This document shows positions 9,687-17,618 of a DNA stretch of 64,000 nucleotides, piece by piece; position 1 is the stretch's first letter; each line of letters begins with the position of its first letter. Source of the DNA: an uncultured Halomonas sp. GTDB lineage: Bacteria > Pseudomonadota > Gammaproteobacteria > Pseudomonadales > Halomonadaceae. The stretch lies in assembly GCF_947490095.1 (NCBI RefSeq), contig NZ_CANLFS010000007.1:1-64000 (forward strand), in the 5' to 3' direction. Under the pieces are notes generated by a model. That model was not told where the DNA came from. It saw nothing but the letters and a program-made list of their open reading frames with translations, and searched no databases. The position numbers and the translations under genes were made by a program.

Positions 9687-11859
9687 CTTTAAACTCTTTT
9701 TTTCCAAGCTCAAAGTCGGTTTTGCTTTTTACCTGCTGGTAGGCCTGGTCCAGCAGTGCTTGACGATTAGAAGAACGAGCAGTGTCGGCAGGCGTTCGAT
9801 AAAGTGAGGTGGTTTTTTTAACTAGCTGAAAAGTTTCATTTTCGGCATAACGACGCCATAGGTTCCAATCTTCCAGCTGATCGAAGCCCGCATGAAAACC
9901 ACCACGCTCGAGGTATAGACGACGTTCAAATAAAACAGCCTGAATAGGAAAGTAATTTCTTTCGGCGAGTACGCTGGCGTCGTGCGGCTGAATTAGGTCC
10001 GTGTGTTGAATGTATGCAGTCTCCAAGATTGACTTGTTATCACTGCTTATATCGCATTTTACATCCCATGCTAAAGAGTAAGCCGCACAGGCCCAGGGGG
10101 TGGCCGTGAGTTGGTTGACAAGTGCTTCGACATGATCTGAGTAGAGGAGGTCATCATCATCGAGGAAAAGACACCAATGCCCCTGAGCCAAGGAGAGTCC
10201 CAGATTTCCGGCTGCACTGCGGCCAAGTTTTTCCTGGCTGGCATACACAACACTACATGGTGCTTTGATGTCGAGTTTATCAACAATATCCTTACAGCTA
10301 TTCCCGCCGTCCTCTATCACGATCCACTCGATCGAAGGGTAAGTCTGCTGAAAAACACTAAGTCCTGCCTGTTGTAAAAGCCAGTCGCGCCCTTGATAAG
10401 TTCGGGTGATTATTGATACTAAAGGCGAGTTTTTTTCATCGAGTGCTGGTGGGGGAACTTCGATAAAGGCACCATGGCGAGTTAACTCATAGTCGAGATT
10501 TCTGAATACACCAATGTTTTTGTAGCGTTTGTTTTTTCTTTCTTTTATGATTTCAGGATACTGTTTTGCCAGTTGAAAAAATTCAGATAGCAGGGCTTTC
10601 CTTGTGCCGTCAAAAGGCTGCTTTCTTGTCAAGCTGGCCCCTGCCAGAAAGATTCCCGAGAGCTGAGCTAACCAGTTGCCATATCTTAGGCGAAGGTAAA
10701 GATTGGCACGAGTGCTTCCCAAGTATTGGGCAGGTTTGATCTGGTGAGCTTGCTCATAAGTATAGTGAGCTACGGTAGCAGTGGGGCAGTAGCGAAGCCT
10801 GTAGCCTGCTTCTCGACAACGGAATGAGAACTCAACGTCCTCACCATAAAGAAAAATTCTTTCATCATGGCCGCCAAGTTTTTCGAAAACTGTTCTTCGA
10901 ATAAGAATACAGGCATGGGAAGACCAGTGCGTTTCCCAACTGACCGGATCATAATGCTTTGGATGCTCGAATGGGCGTTGGCGAAGCTCCCATGATGCAA
11001 TGTCTTGACTATCATTTACAGCCAGGCGGACGCAACGTGATATTGAAGGCTTGTCGAACTCAAGATCCGGGTTGGTAATGAGTATGAAGTCACCGTTGGC
11101 ATATTTGGCTGCCCAGTTGTGTGCTGCTCCAAATCCCAGGTTAGGCCTCTGGTGAAGCTGGAAATCGGAAAAAAGGTAGCCTTGAGATGATATTAATTTA
11201 TTGATAAGGTCGATGGTGCCATCTTGCGATCCGTTATCAACAATAATGACTTCAATTCTGGAGGTCGGATAATCTTGGGAAAATAGACTATTGAATAAGC
11301 CTTCGAGCCATTTTTCGCTATTATAGGTGACCAATGATATCGTGATTATCGGCCAAGTGCTGGCCTCTTCAGCAGAGGAGGGGTGACAGGCTTTAGTGGT
11401 TAGCGAACCCTCCTCGATCCAGTGAGAGACTTCCTCCAAGCGTCGCTCACTCATCGATTGCAAATGGGCTATGTTCTGCTTTTGAAAAGCACGCTGGGGT
11501 AATGATCTAGTTATACTTACCAGAGGATATAGCAAGCGTTTAATGGGGGCGGGAAGACGCCGGCCCAGAGCACGACCCTCGTTCAGGCCAATACGTAACC
11601 AGGCGATTGTCTGCCATCGTATCCACCGACTGGCCTGCAGGCTTCGACGCAGCGGCATGGTCACTTTCCAGGAACGCGATCGGTAGATAGCTTGTAGCTC
11701 TTGTTCCAGAATCTCTTTTTCATGGAGTGCCTGGTCGAGAGCTATAGCCAGTTTTGCATTGCTATCGACTATATTGATATCCGCTTCATAAGAATTTGAG
11801 GGCTGGTCACCACGGTCAATGTCCCTTCGATCACGGTGGTTAGCGTTGCATCGATCCAC
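9676..11859 (-). CDS. Two-domain family 2 glycosyltransferase
   Basis: A large cytoplasmic glycosyltransferase with two GT-A domains in tandem. The first spans about residues 168-400 (SLVTYNSEKWL, VIIVDNGSQDGT, ITNPDLEF, EDVEFSFRC). The second spans about 485-700 (SIITRTYQGRDWL, IVIEDGG, FLDDDDLLYSDH). Such proteins usually add two successive sugars to one glycan. The N-terminal ~70 residues form a short coiled coil ending in SRSWKVTMPLRR. The start is uncertain: the only far-upstream start is a GTG, two codons after an in-frame TAA, and no ribosome-binding site is clear. The gene is AT-richer than its flanks and is probably transcribed from the gap at 11860-12467. Confidence 0.85.
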   Translation of the reverse strand: MDRCNANHRDRRDIDRGDQPSNSYEADINIVDSNAKLAIALDQALHEKEILEQELQAIYRSRSWKVTMPLRRSLQASRWIRWQTIAWLRIGLNEGRALGRRLPAPIKRLLYPLVSITRSLPQRAFQKQNIAHLQSMSERRLEEVSHWIEEGSLTTKACHPSSAEEASTWPIITISLVTYNSEKWLEGLFNSLFSQDYPTSRIEVIIVDNGSQDGTIDLINKLISSQGYLFSDFQLHQRPNLGFGAAHNWAAKYANGDFILITNPDLEFDKPSISRCVRLAVNDSQDIASWELRQRPFEHPKHYDPVSWETHWSSHACILIRRTVFEKLGGHDERIFLYGEDVEFSFRCREAGYRLRYCPTATVAHYTYEQAHQIKPAQYLGSTRANLYLRLRYGNWLAQLSGIFLAGASLTRKQPFDGTRKALLSEFFQLAKQYPEIIKERKNKRYKNIGVFRNLDYELTRHGAFIEVPPPALDEKNSPLVSIITRTYQGRDWLLQQAGLSVFQQTYPSIEWIVIEDGGNSCKDIVDKLDIKAPCSVVYASQEKLGRSAAGNLGLSLAQGHWCLFLDDDDLLYSDHVEALVNQLTATPWACAAYSLAWDVKCDISSDNKSILETAYIQHTDLIQPHDASVLAERNYFPIQAVLFERRLYLERGGFHAGFDQLEDWNLWRRYAENETFQLVKKTTSLYRTPADTARSSNRQALLDQAYQQVKSKTDFELGKKEFKDVD

Positions 11860-12467
11860 GAATTATCCTGACAGGGCTGAGAAATAGAAAGGAGGTTTGG
11901 CGATAGGATAATCGATCCGTATCGTCGGGTCGATGGACCTAGGCACCTTGCTGGGGCTATCGCAGTTAGATAAGTAGACATCCATAGATACTCCGCCCGC
12001 ATCGTAGCCACTCTGGCCGCCACCTCACTGTGCCCGGCATCATGTCTCGCTTTGCCGAGCAGGCCGAAGGGCACGCCGTCAGTGGCAACACACGGCGGCG
12101 CGCTTACGACCGTGCAGCCGCTCAAATTTCCTTCATCTGGTCAGCCTGTGGGCGGCTGACCAGTGTCTGGTGCTGAGGGCTGCGCGCCACCGATGAGGGA
12201 TTCAGCAAGGTCATGACAATCCCAGAGCTGCTCAAGCTTCTTTCCCTTTCGGGAATGACGGTACCGCCGGTGCCATGCACGGCCAACGCGCCCTGTCTCA
12301 GCAAATTGTGGGTGTAGGTGAAAGCAGGCTGGCATGGCGGCTGCCCGCTGAGTCTCATCCCTCTATTTGTTCAATTGCGATAGCCCTGGACACCTCGCAT
12401 TGTCCCGGAGAGTGGGGGGGGCGTAGAATGCCGTATTCAATTAGAGAATCCACTGAAAGGGCCAGAG
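11860..12467. other. Intergenic region between divergent polysaccharide genes
   Basis: No gene is supported in these 608 bp; the open frames are short, overlap each other and look like nothing I know. The region should hold divergent promoters for the glycosyltransferases (minus strand) and the Wzm/Wzt operon (plus strand), but no clear -35/-10 pair stands out. I looked for the JUMPstart/ops element (GGCGGTAG core) that marks RfaH-controlled O-antigen operons and did not find it. The segment near 12240-12262 (CCCTTTCGGGAATGACGG) resembles dispersed palindromes of the CCGTCATTCCCG type. Confidence 0.6.
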
Positions 12468-13304
12468 ATGACAATGAGCTTCACGCCGGAGGGGCCGACA
12501 TCATCGGGTGGCTTAATGAGAAGCGTTATTGATAACAGGCAGCTGTTGAAGCGCCTGGTGTGGCGTGATGTCGTGGGGCGCTACCGAGGCTCTCTAATAG
12601 GAATTCTCTGGTCCTTTGTCAACCCGCTTATCATGCTGGCTGTGTACACTTTTGTATTCAGTTATGTCTTTCAGGCTCGCTGGAGTGTTGGCGAAGGAGA
12701 GCCGCGCTCACTGTTTGCGCTTGTACTATTTTCCGGGCTCATGTTGCACGGGTTGTTAGCTGAAGTGCTTAATCGATCTCCTGTCACTATAGTGTCTAAT
12801 GTTAATTATGTGAAGAAAGTGGTGTTTCCTCTTGAGCTTTTGCCGGTGGTGGTTGTGGGGGCCTCGATTTTTCATTTTGCAATAAATTTTTTGGTCATTC
12901 TTTTAGCGATAGTTTTTCTTGGTTTTCCTCTTCATGCCACATTGTTTCTCTATCCGATTGTCTTGCTTCCATTAATTCCGATGATATTGGGTATCGGCTG
13001 GGGGCTGTCGGCAATTGGAGTCTATGTCAGAGATGTTAGCCAGGTGACAGGGATATTGACAACACTTTTGCTTTTTCTTTCGCCAATATTTTTCCCCTTG
13101 GAGCGGCTCCCCGAGTTGTTACAGAATATGCTTCTTTTGAACCCTCTGACAGTCATTGTTGAAAATGCAAGAAATGTACTTCTTTGGGGGGAGATGCCAC
13201 AGTGGTCGGCATTGTTGATTTATACTCTGGTTTCTTTGTTAGTAGCTTGGTTAGGCTATTCTATATTTCGACTGCTCAGGAAAGGGTTCGCTGATGTGCT
13301 CTGA
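12468..13304 (+). CDS. wzm: Polysaccharide ABC transporter permease (Wzm-type)
   Basis: ABC-2 type permease that moves a completed lipid-linked polysaccharide across the inner membrane. Its 278 residues have six predicted hydrophobic helices. The amphipathic N-terminus contains LLKRLVWRDVVGRYRGSLIG, the standard signature of Wzm/TagG/KpsM permeases. It overlaps the ATPase gene downstream by 11 bp. GAAAGGG lies just upstream of the chosen ATG; a second ATG two codons later is also possible. Codon use is AT-rich compared with housekeeping genes in the window. Confidence 0.92.
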   Translation: MTMSFTPEGPTSSGGLMRSVIDNRQLLKRLVWRDVVGRYRGSLIGILWSFVNPLIMLAVYTFVFSYVFQARWSVGEGEPRSLFALVLFSGLMLHGLLAEVLNRSPVTIVSNVNYVKKVVFPLELLPVVVVGASIFHFAINFLVILLAIVFLGFPLHATLFLYPIVLLPLIPMILGIGWGLSAIGVYVRDVSQVTGILTTLLLFLSPIFFPLERLPELLQNMLLLNPLTVIVENARNVLLWGEMPQWSALLIYTLVSLLVAWLGYSIFRLLRKGFADVL

Positions 13305-14712
13305 TGTTGCCATTCATGTCTCGGGCCTGGGAAAGGTTTATCGTGTTTACGAGACCCCAGCGGATCGCCTGAAACAGATGCTGTTTCCTTCATTCTCTCG
13401 TATGCTAAATAAAACTCCACCATGTTATTATCATGAATTTTCTGCCTTGGAAGATGTTTCCTTTACGATAAAGCGTGGGCAGACCGTCGGTGTTATTGGT
13501 CGTAATGGTTCCGGAAAATCAACGCTTCTACAAATGATATGTGGAACCCTGACGCCGACGGCAGGCAGTATTGAAGTGAGCGGAAGAGTGGCCGCATTGC
13601 TGGAGTTGGGGGCAGGCTTTAACTCTGACTTTACCGGACGAGAAAATATTTATCTTTACGCCTCTGTGATGGGGCTTTCTCAGAAGGAAATCGATCATCG
13701 ATATGGTGAAATATTAAGTTTTGCTGATATTGGTGATTTTATCGAACAACCGGTCAAGAGCTACTCCAGCGGCATGATGCTAAGATTGGCATTTGCCGTT
13801 ATTGCTAATGTGGATGCCGATATTCTCATCATCGATGAGGCGCTCGCTGTCGGTGACGCCTTCTTCGTTCAGAAATGTATGCGTTTTTTGCACAAGTTTA
13901 TGGAAAGTGGAACGGTACTTTTTGTTAGTCATGATAGTGCTGCGGTTACTAATCTATGTACTCATGCGGTCTGGCTGGAAAGTGGGCGTGTGGTTGAGCA
14001 AGGAGACCCCAAGAGCGTCACCGAGAAATACTTAGAGCAACAGTATAAGAAGGAAAGTGACGGAATGGTTAGCGCTTCCGCCGAAGAGGAAGTCGAAGAG
14101 CTTCAGCGAGTTACTTCTGATGTTGGTGAAGCCAGCGATTACAGTGACGAGGATGATTTTCACGACATGCGGCGAGATTTCTTAAACCATTCGCTATGGA
14201 GGAATGATATCGAGATACATTCTTTCGATCCCGATAGCCCTAGCTTTGGTGAAAAAGGTGCCGAAGTGGTGAAGGTGACGCTAAGGGATGCCGCGGCCCG
14301 CCCGCTTTACTGGGTGGTAGGAGGAGAGAACGCGATTATACAGATCGAGTGTCAGGCTTATCATCAAATGGATAGCCCGATTATCGGTTTCGTTGTCAAG
14401 GATCGTTTAGGACAAACGCTTTTTGGCGATAACACTTTTCTGGGGACTCACCCTCTTCCTGTCAAGCGTAATGAGCGTTTTCGCGCCAGTTTCGAGTTCC
14501 GAATGCCTATTCTACCCGCTGGCCAGTATAGCCTCTGTGTTGCGCTGGCCGATGGCACCCAGAGCGATCACCGCCAGCATCACTGGATACACGATGCTCT
14601 GATCCTCACTTCGCATGCCAGTTCCGTGTCCCATGGATTAGTCGGTATTCCTATGCGCCGTATTGCGCTGGAGCCTGTAGCACAACCCGCTGGGAGCCAA
14701 GTTCAAGGATGA
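13294..14712 (+). CDS. wzt: Polysaccharide ABC transporter ATPase with substrate-binding C-domain (Wzt-type)
   Basis: ATPase partner of the preceding permease. The N-terminal ~235 residues are the nucleotide-binding domain, with Walker A GRNGSGKST, the family motif VAALLELGAGFNSDFTGREN, signature SSGMMLRLAF, Walker B ILIIDEAL and switch FVSHD. An acidic linker (about 260-290) leads to a beta-rich C-terminal domain (about 300-450) like the carbohydrate-binding domain of O9a/O8-type Wzt, which recognises the finished chain end. This implies an ABC-dependent rather than Wzy-dependent export route. AGGAAAGGG precedes the start. It overlaps the methyltransferase gene by ATGA. Confidence 0.92.
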   Translation: MCSDVAIHVSGLGKVYRVYETPADRLKQMLFPSFSRMLNKTPPCYYHEFSALEDVSFTIKRGQTVGVIGRNGSGKSTLLQMICGTLTPTAGSIEVSGRVAALLELGAGFNSDFTGRENIYLYASVMGLSQKEIDHRYGEILSFADIGDFIEQPVKSYSSGMMLRLAFAVIANVDADILIIDEALAVGDAFFVQKCMRFLHKFMESGTVLFVSHDSAAVTNLCTHAVWLESGRVVEQGDPKSVTEKYLEQQYKKESDGMVSASAEEEVEELQRVTSDVGEASDYSDEDDFHDMRRDFLNHSLWRNDIEIHSFDPDSPSFGEKGAEVVKVTLRDAAARPLYWVVGGENAIIQIECQAYHQMDSPIIGFVVKDRLGQTLFGDNTFLGTHPLPVKRNERFRASFEFRMPILPAGQYSLCVALADGTQSDHRQHHWIHDALILTSHASSVSHGLVGIPMRRIALEPVAQPAGSQVQG

Positions 14713-15647
14713 TCAATACCATGAGCAATTCTCTAAAAATAGACGATAGTTGGCTATTCGATCCGCAACGGCTCGTGGAGCCTTCCAGCTGGGCCGGACA
14801 CACGCCTTTTGCAGCCTGGCTGATTGCCAATATACAGCCCCGTCGACTGGTAGAGCTGGGAACGCATACGGGGTTTTCGTATGGCAGCTTCTGTCAGACC
14901 GTGCAGTCTCGCGGCCTGGCAACCGAATGCTATGCTGTCGATACTTGGCAAGGAGATGAGCATGCCGGCCTCTATTCGGATGCGATCTTTGAAGAAGTTC
15001 GTGCCTGGCACGACGCCCATTATGCGGGTTTTTCGCGTCTGTTGCGCATGACGTTCGATGAAGCGTTGGGCTATTTCAGCGATGGCAGTGTCGATTTGCT
15101 GCATATCGATGGGCTGCATACTTATGATGCCGTCAAACATGACTTTGATACCTGGCTGCCCAAGCTCTCATCGCGTGGTGTCGTGCTGTTGCATGATACC
15201 AATGTCAGGGAACGCGGCTTCGGTGTGTGGCAGCTATGGGAAACCTTGAGTGCCCGGTACCCACATATTGGTTTCGATCACTCCAGTGGTTTGGGCGTAT
15301 TGCTGGTAGGTGATGATGTGGCCCCCGAGTTAGTCAATTTGACACGGAGCTATGCGCAGCACCCCGCCCTGATACGGGGCATCTTCGCCCAGTTAGGTGG
15401 ACGCATTGAAAATTTTTGCGATCTACGGCACGAACGAAGTCAGAATCAGGCGCGTGGCCAGGCGCTGGAGGAGCGTGAAGCGATGCTCCAGCTGCGGGAT
15501 GCGGCCATTGCCGAAAAGGATACCGCCCTGCGCGAGCAGCAGGAGGTTCAACGACAGCTTCACGAGCAGATCGAGCGCCTAATGGCCTCGCGAAGTTGGC
15601 GCTTGACGACGCCACTAAGGGCCTTGATGGGTCTTCTGAGGCGCTGA
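14709..15647 (+). CDS. Class I SAM-dependent methyltransferase, surface-glycan associated
   Basis: A Rossmann-fold methyltransferase of the Methyltransf_24 type. The SAM-binding motif is LVELGTHTGFSYG (about residues 56-68). VDLLHIDGLHTYDAVKHDF and VVLLHDTN are the later conserved blocks. The last ~70 residues form a coiled coil that ends in ASRSWRLTTPLRALM, a tail motif also seen at the N-terminus of the glycosyltransferase at 9676. In ABC-exported O-antigens, terminal methylation can cap the chain and be read by the Wzt C-domain. The ATGA overlap with wzt makes a capping role plausible, but it remains an inference. Confidence 0.82.
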   Translation: MINTMSNSLKIDDSWLFDPQRLVEPSSWAGHTPFAAWLIANIQPRRLVELGTHTGFSYGSFCQTVQSRGLATECYAVDTWQGDEHAGLYSDAIFEEVRAWHDAHYAGFSRLLRMTFDEALGYFSDGSVDLLHIDGLHTYDAVKHDFDTWLPKLSSRGVVLLHDTNVRERGFGVWQLWETLSARYPHIGFDHSSGLGVLLVGDDVAPELVNLTRSYAQHPALIRGIFAQLGGRIENFCDLRHERSQNQARGQALEEREAMLQLRDAAIAEKDTALREQQEVQRQLHEQIERLMASRSWRLTTPLRALMGLLRR

Positions 15648-15650
15648 TCG

Positions 15651-16772
15651 GTGGTGATCGACAAACGCAAGCCGGGTCTCGATGCGGTGCGCTGCCTGGC
15701 CATCCTGCTGGTGCTGGTCGGGCATGGCAGCCTCCTGCTGCCCCAGGAGGTGATCTCGGGTGCGGCGCGTGCTCGCTGGCTTTACGCCGGGGGCTATTTC
15801 GGCGTCGAAATTTTCTTCGTGCTCAGCGGTTGCCTGATCGTCGGCCTGCTGCTTCGCCAGCTGGAGACCTCCTTGGCCTTCGGCTGGGCGGAGATGTATG
15901 CCTTCTGGCGTCGTCGCTGGTGGCGCACCCTTCCCAACTACTTCCTCTTCCTCGGCCTGAATGCCATCCTCTTTTCGGTCTGGTTCGGCAAGAGTGGCGG
16001 TGACTGGCGATACCTCGTCTTCGCCCAGAATCTGGCCTGGCCCCACCCCGCCTTCATGCCGGAAGCCTGGAGCCTGGCCGTGGAGGAGTGGGCCTATCTG
16101 CTGCTGCCGCTCGCCCTGGCGGCGGCCGTGCGCCTCTCGGGGGTGTCGTCCCGCGCCCTGCTGACGGTGCTGGTGGGCTGGGTCGTCGCGGGGGGGCTCG
16201 CGCGGCTGGGCATCGCCCTGGCCGTAGAGCCGGCCTGGGATGCCGGGTTGCGCAAGATTGCCCTGCTGCGGCTGGATGCCATCGCCTGGGGCGGGTTGGC
16301 GGCCTTTGCCCTGCACCGGCATCCCGCGGCCTGCGCCCGCTGGGCCCGCGTGGCGGGCCTGGCCGGCGCAGGCGGGCTGCTGGGGTGCGCGGCCTGGCTG
16401 CTGTTCGGAGTCGAGCGGCGTTTCGCGCCTGTCCCGCTCTATGCCGGCCTGTTCTCGGCCACCAGCCTGGGCGTGGCGCTATGCCTGCCGGTCGCCGTGG
16501 CTTGGCGGCCGGCTGGCGGATGGCTGGTCAGCGGCCTTTCCTGGCTGAGCCGAGTGTCATATTCTACCTACCTGGTTCATTTCTCCCTGGTGTTGCCTCT
16601 GATGGCGCTGCCTGGCGTGGCAGCGAGCGTGCCGCTAGAGCTGCGGCTGGCGGGCTATATCATCCTCAGTCTCGGCCTCGCCTGGGGCGTTTATGTTTTA
16701 TATGAGTTACCTATACTAAGGTGGCGCGACAGAACGCAGCGCCCGGCGGGGCGATCTTCCACGCCGACCTGA
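15651..16772 (+). CDS. Acyltransferase family 3 membrane protein
   Basis: An integral membrane acyltransferase of the AT3/OafA family, which commonly O-acetylates surface polysaccharides. The N-terminus shows LDAVRCLAILLVLVGHG, with the conserved His near residue 25. GYFGVEIFFVLSGCLI and WRRRWWRTLPNYF follow, and about ten hydrophobic segments are visible. There is no C-terminal SGNH domain, so it probably acts on its own. The GTG start lies three bases after the methyltransferase stop with GAGG a few bases earlier. It is the last gene of the wzm-wzt operon. G+C is high again here, unlike wzm/wzt. Confidence 0.88.
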   Translation: MVIDKRKPGLDAVRCLAILLVLVGHGSLLLPQEVISGAARARWLYAGGYFGVEIFFVLSGCLIVGLLLRQLETSLAFGWAEMYAFWRRRWWRTLPNYFLFLGLNAILFSVWFGKSGGDWRYLVFAQNLAWPHPAFMPEAWSLAVEEWAYLLLPLALAAAVRLSGVSSRALLTVLVGWVVAGGLARLGIALAVEPAWDAGLRKIALLRLDAIAWGGLAAFALHRHPAACARWARVAGLAGAGGLLGCAAWLLFGVERRFAPVPLYAGLFSATSLGVALCLPVAVAWRPAGGWLVSGLSWLSRVSYSTYLVHFSLVLPLMALPGVAASVPLELRLAGYIILSLGLAWGVYVLYELPILRWRDRTQRPAGRSSTPT

Positions 16773-17618
16773 AAGGCGGAGACGCGACGGCCAGTATATG
16801 CGGCTTGTTTATCACCGGCGTGATTGCCGTGGGCGGCGTTTCGTGCCGCGGCGAGGATCGAAAAAAATCATTTTATTTTAAATAGCTAATATTAAAAGCG
16901 GATCGAGTGTCGCTCTGTCCACTGTGTTGGGAATGTAGCGATAGTTTTTTGTTTTTTTAAGGTGTTTTGTGGGTATTTCCAAGCCGATAAGTATCAAGAA
17001 GCCAGTCGCTTCTGAAGCCATTCGCACCGCCTGCTTTTCCGGTTCGGCCACGCTGCATCGCTCTCCGGTGCTCGTGCAGGGGGGCGGGTTTCGCCAGGGT
17101 CGTGACCCCGTTCGCAAGCCTCTTCTTCCGGTTTCTCGATGCGTTTATGCTGCTGCTTGGCCTCAGCCGCCTCATGCCGGCGTTCCGAGTGGGAAAGATG
17201 GGTAGCCTGCCCATCGTCATGGCGCCAGCGATCCGGCTCTCGGAATCGACTCCCATGAGAGCCTATTCCTGCTCCATGCCCCCCGCAGGGGGAAATCATG
17301 AGGGGCCGTCACTTGGCGGCTATGGCTTGCCGGAGTGACGGAGTGTTTTGGGTCCTCGCCTGGCCGATTATAAGCGCAGGGTATTCGAGGGCGCGAGGGC
17401 TCGTCACGATGCTGGGGGAGAATCCTTAAAGGCTACTGTAACCTTGACCGATAGATATGAGTCGCTGTAGCCTGCCTATCAGTCGGCCGACGGGTTGGCT
17501 TTGCCTTGTCACCGATAATCGTTCTCGTACTCATCTGTTGGTGAGTACGAGGAGCAGGCGAGACAGGCAAGAGCATTAAAGTTTCCAATACTTATGCATA
17601 TGCATGGAGAGCAGTAAA
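16773..17618. other. Long non-coding leader before the surface-protein gene
   Basis: About 845 bp with no convincing gene. An AT-rich block (16860-16900, and 16943-16970 with T-runs) follows the acyltransferase gene. Small open frames around 16970-17340 exist on both strands but have no recognisable product. A weak promoter candidate for the downstream gene is TTGACC at 17444-17449, with TAGCCT about 18 bases later. A perfect inverted repeat (17524-17551) then sits in what would be a long 5' untranslated leader. ATGCATATGCAT just before the ribosome-binding site is another small palindrome. Confidence 0.5.
17524..17551 (+). promoter_or_regulatory. Perfect 10-bp inverted repeat in surface-protein leader
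   Basis: CTCGTACTCA (17524-17533) and TGAGTACGAG (17542-17551) are exact complements separated by eight bases. The element lies about 68 bp before the start of the repeat-protein gene. No T-run follows, so it is not a standard terminator. It could be an mRNA-stabilising hairpin, as in the leaders of highly expressed surface-protein genes, or a dimeric operator. Confidence 0.55.

Noticed and set aside
11860-12467. JUMPstart/ops element for the polysaccharide operon
   Set aside because: No GGCGGTAG core on the plus strand before wzm.
16969-17338. Short open frames before the surface-protein gene
   Set aside because: Overlapping frames on both strands, no ribosome-binding site, no recognisable domain.
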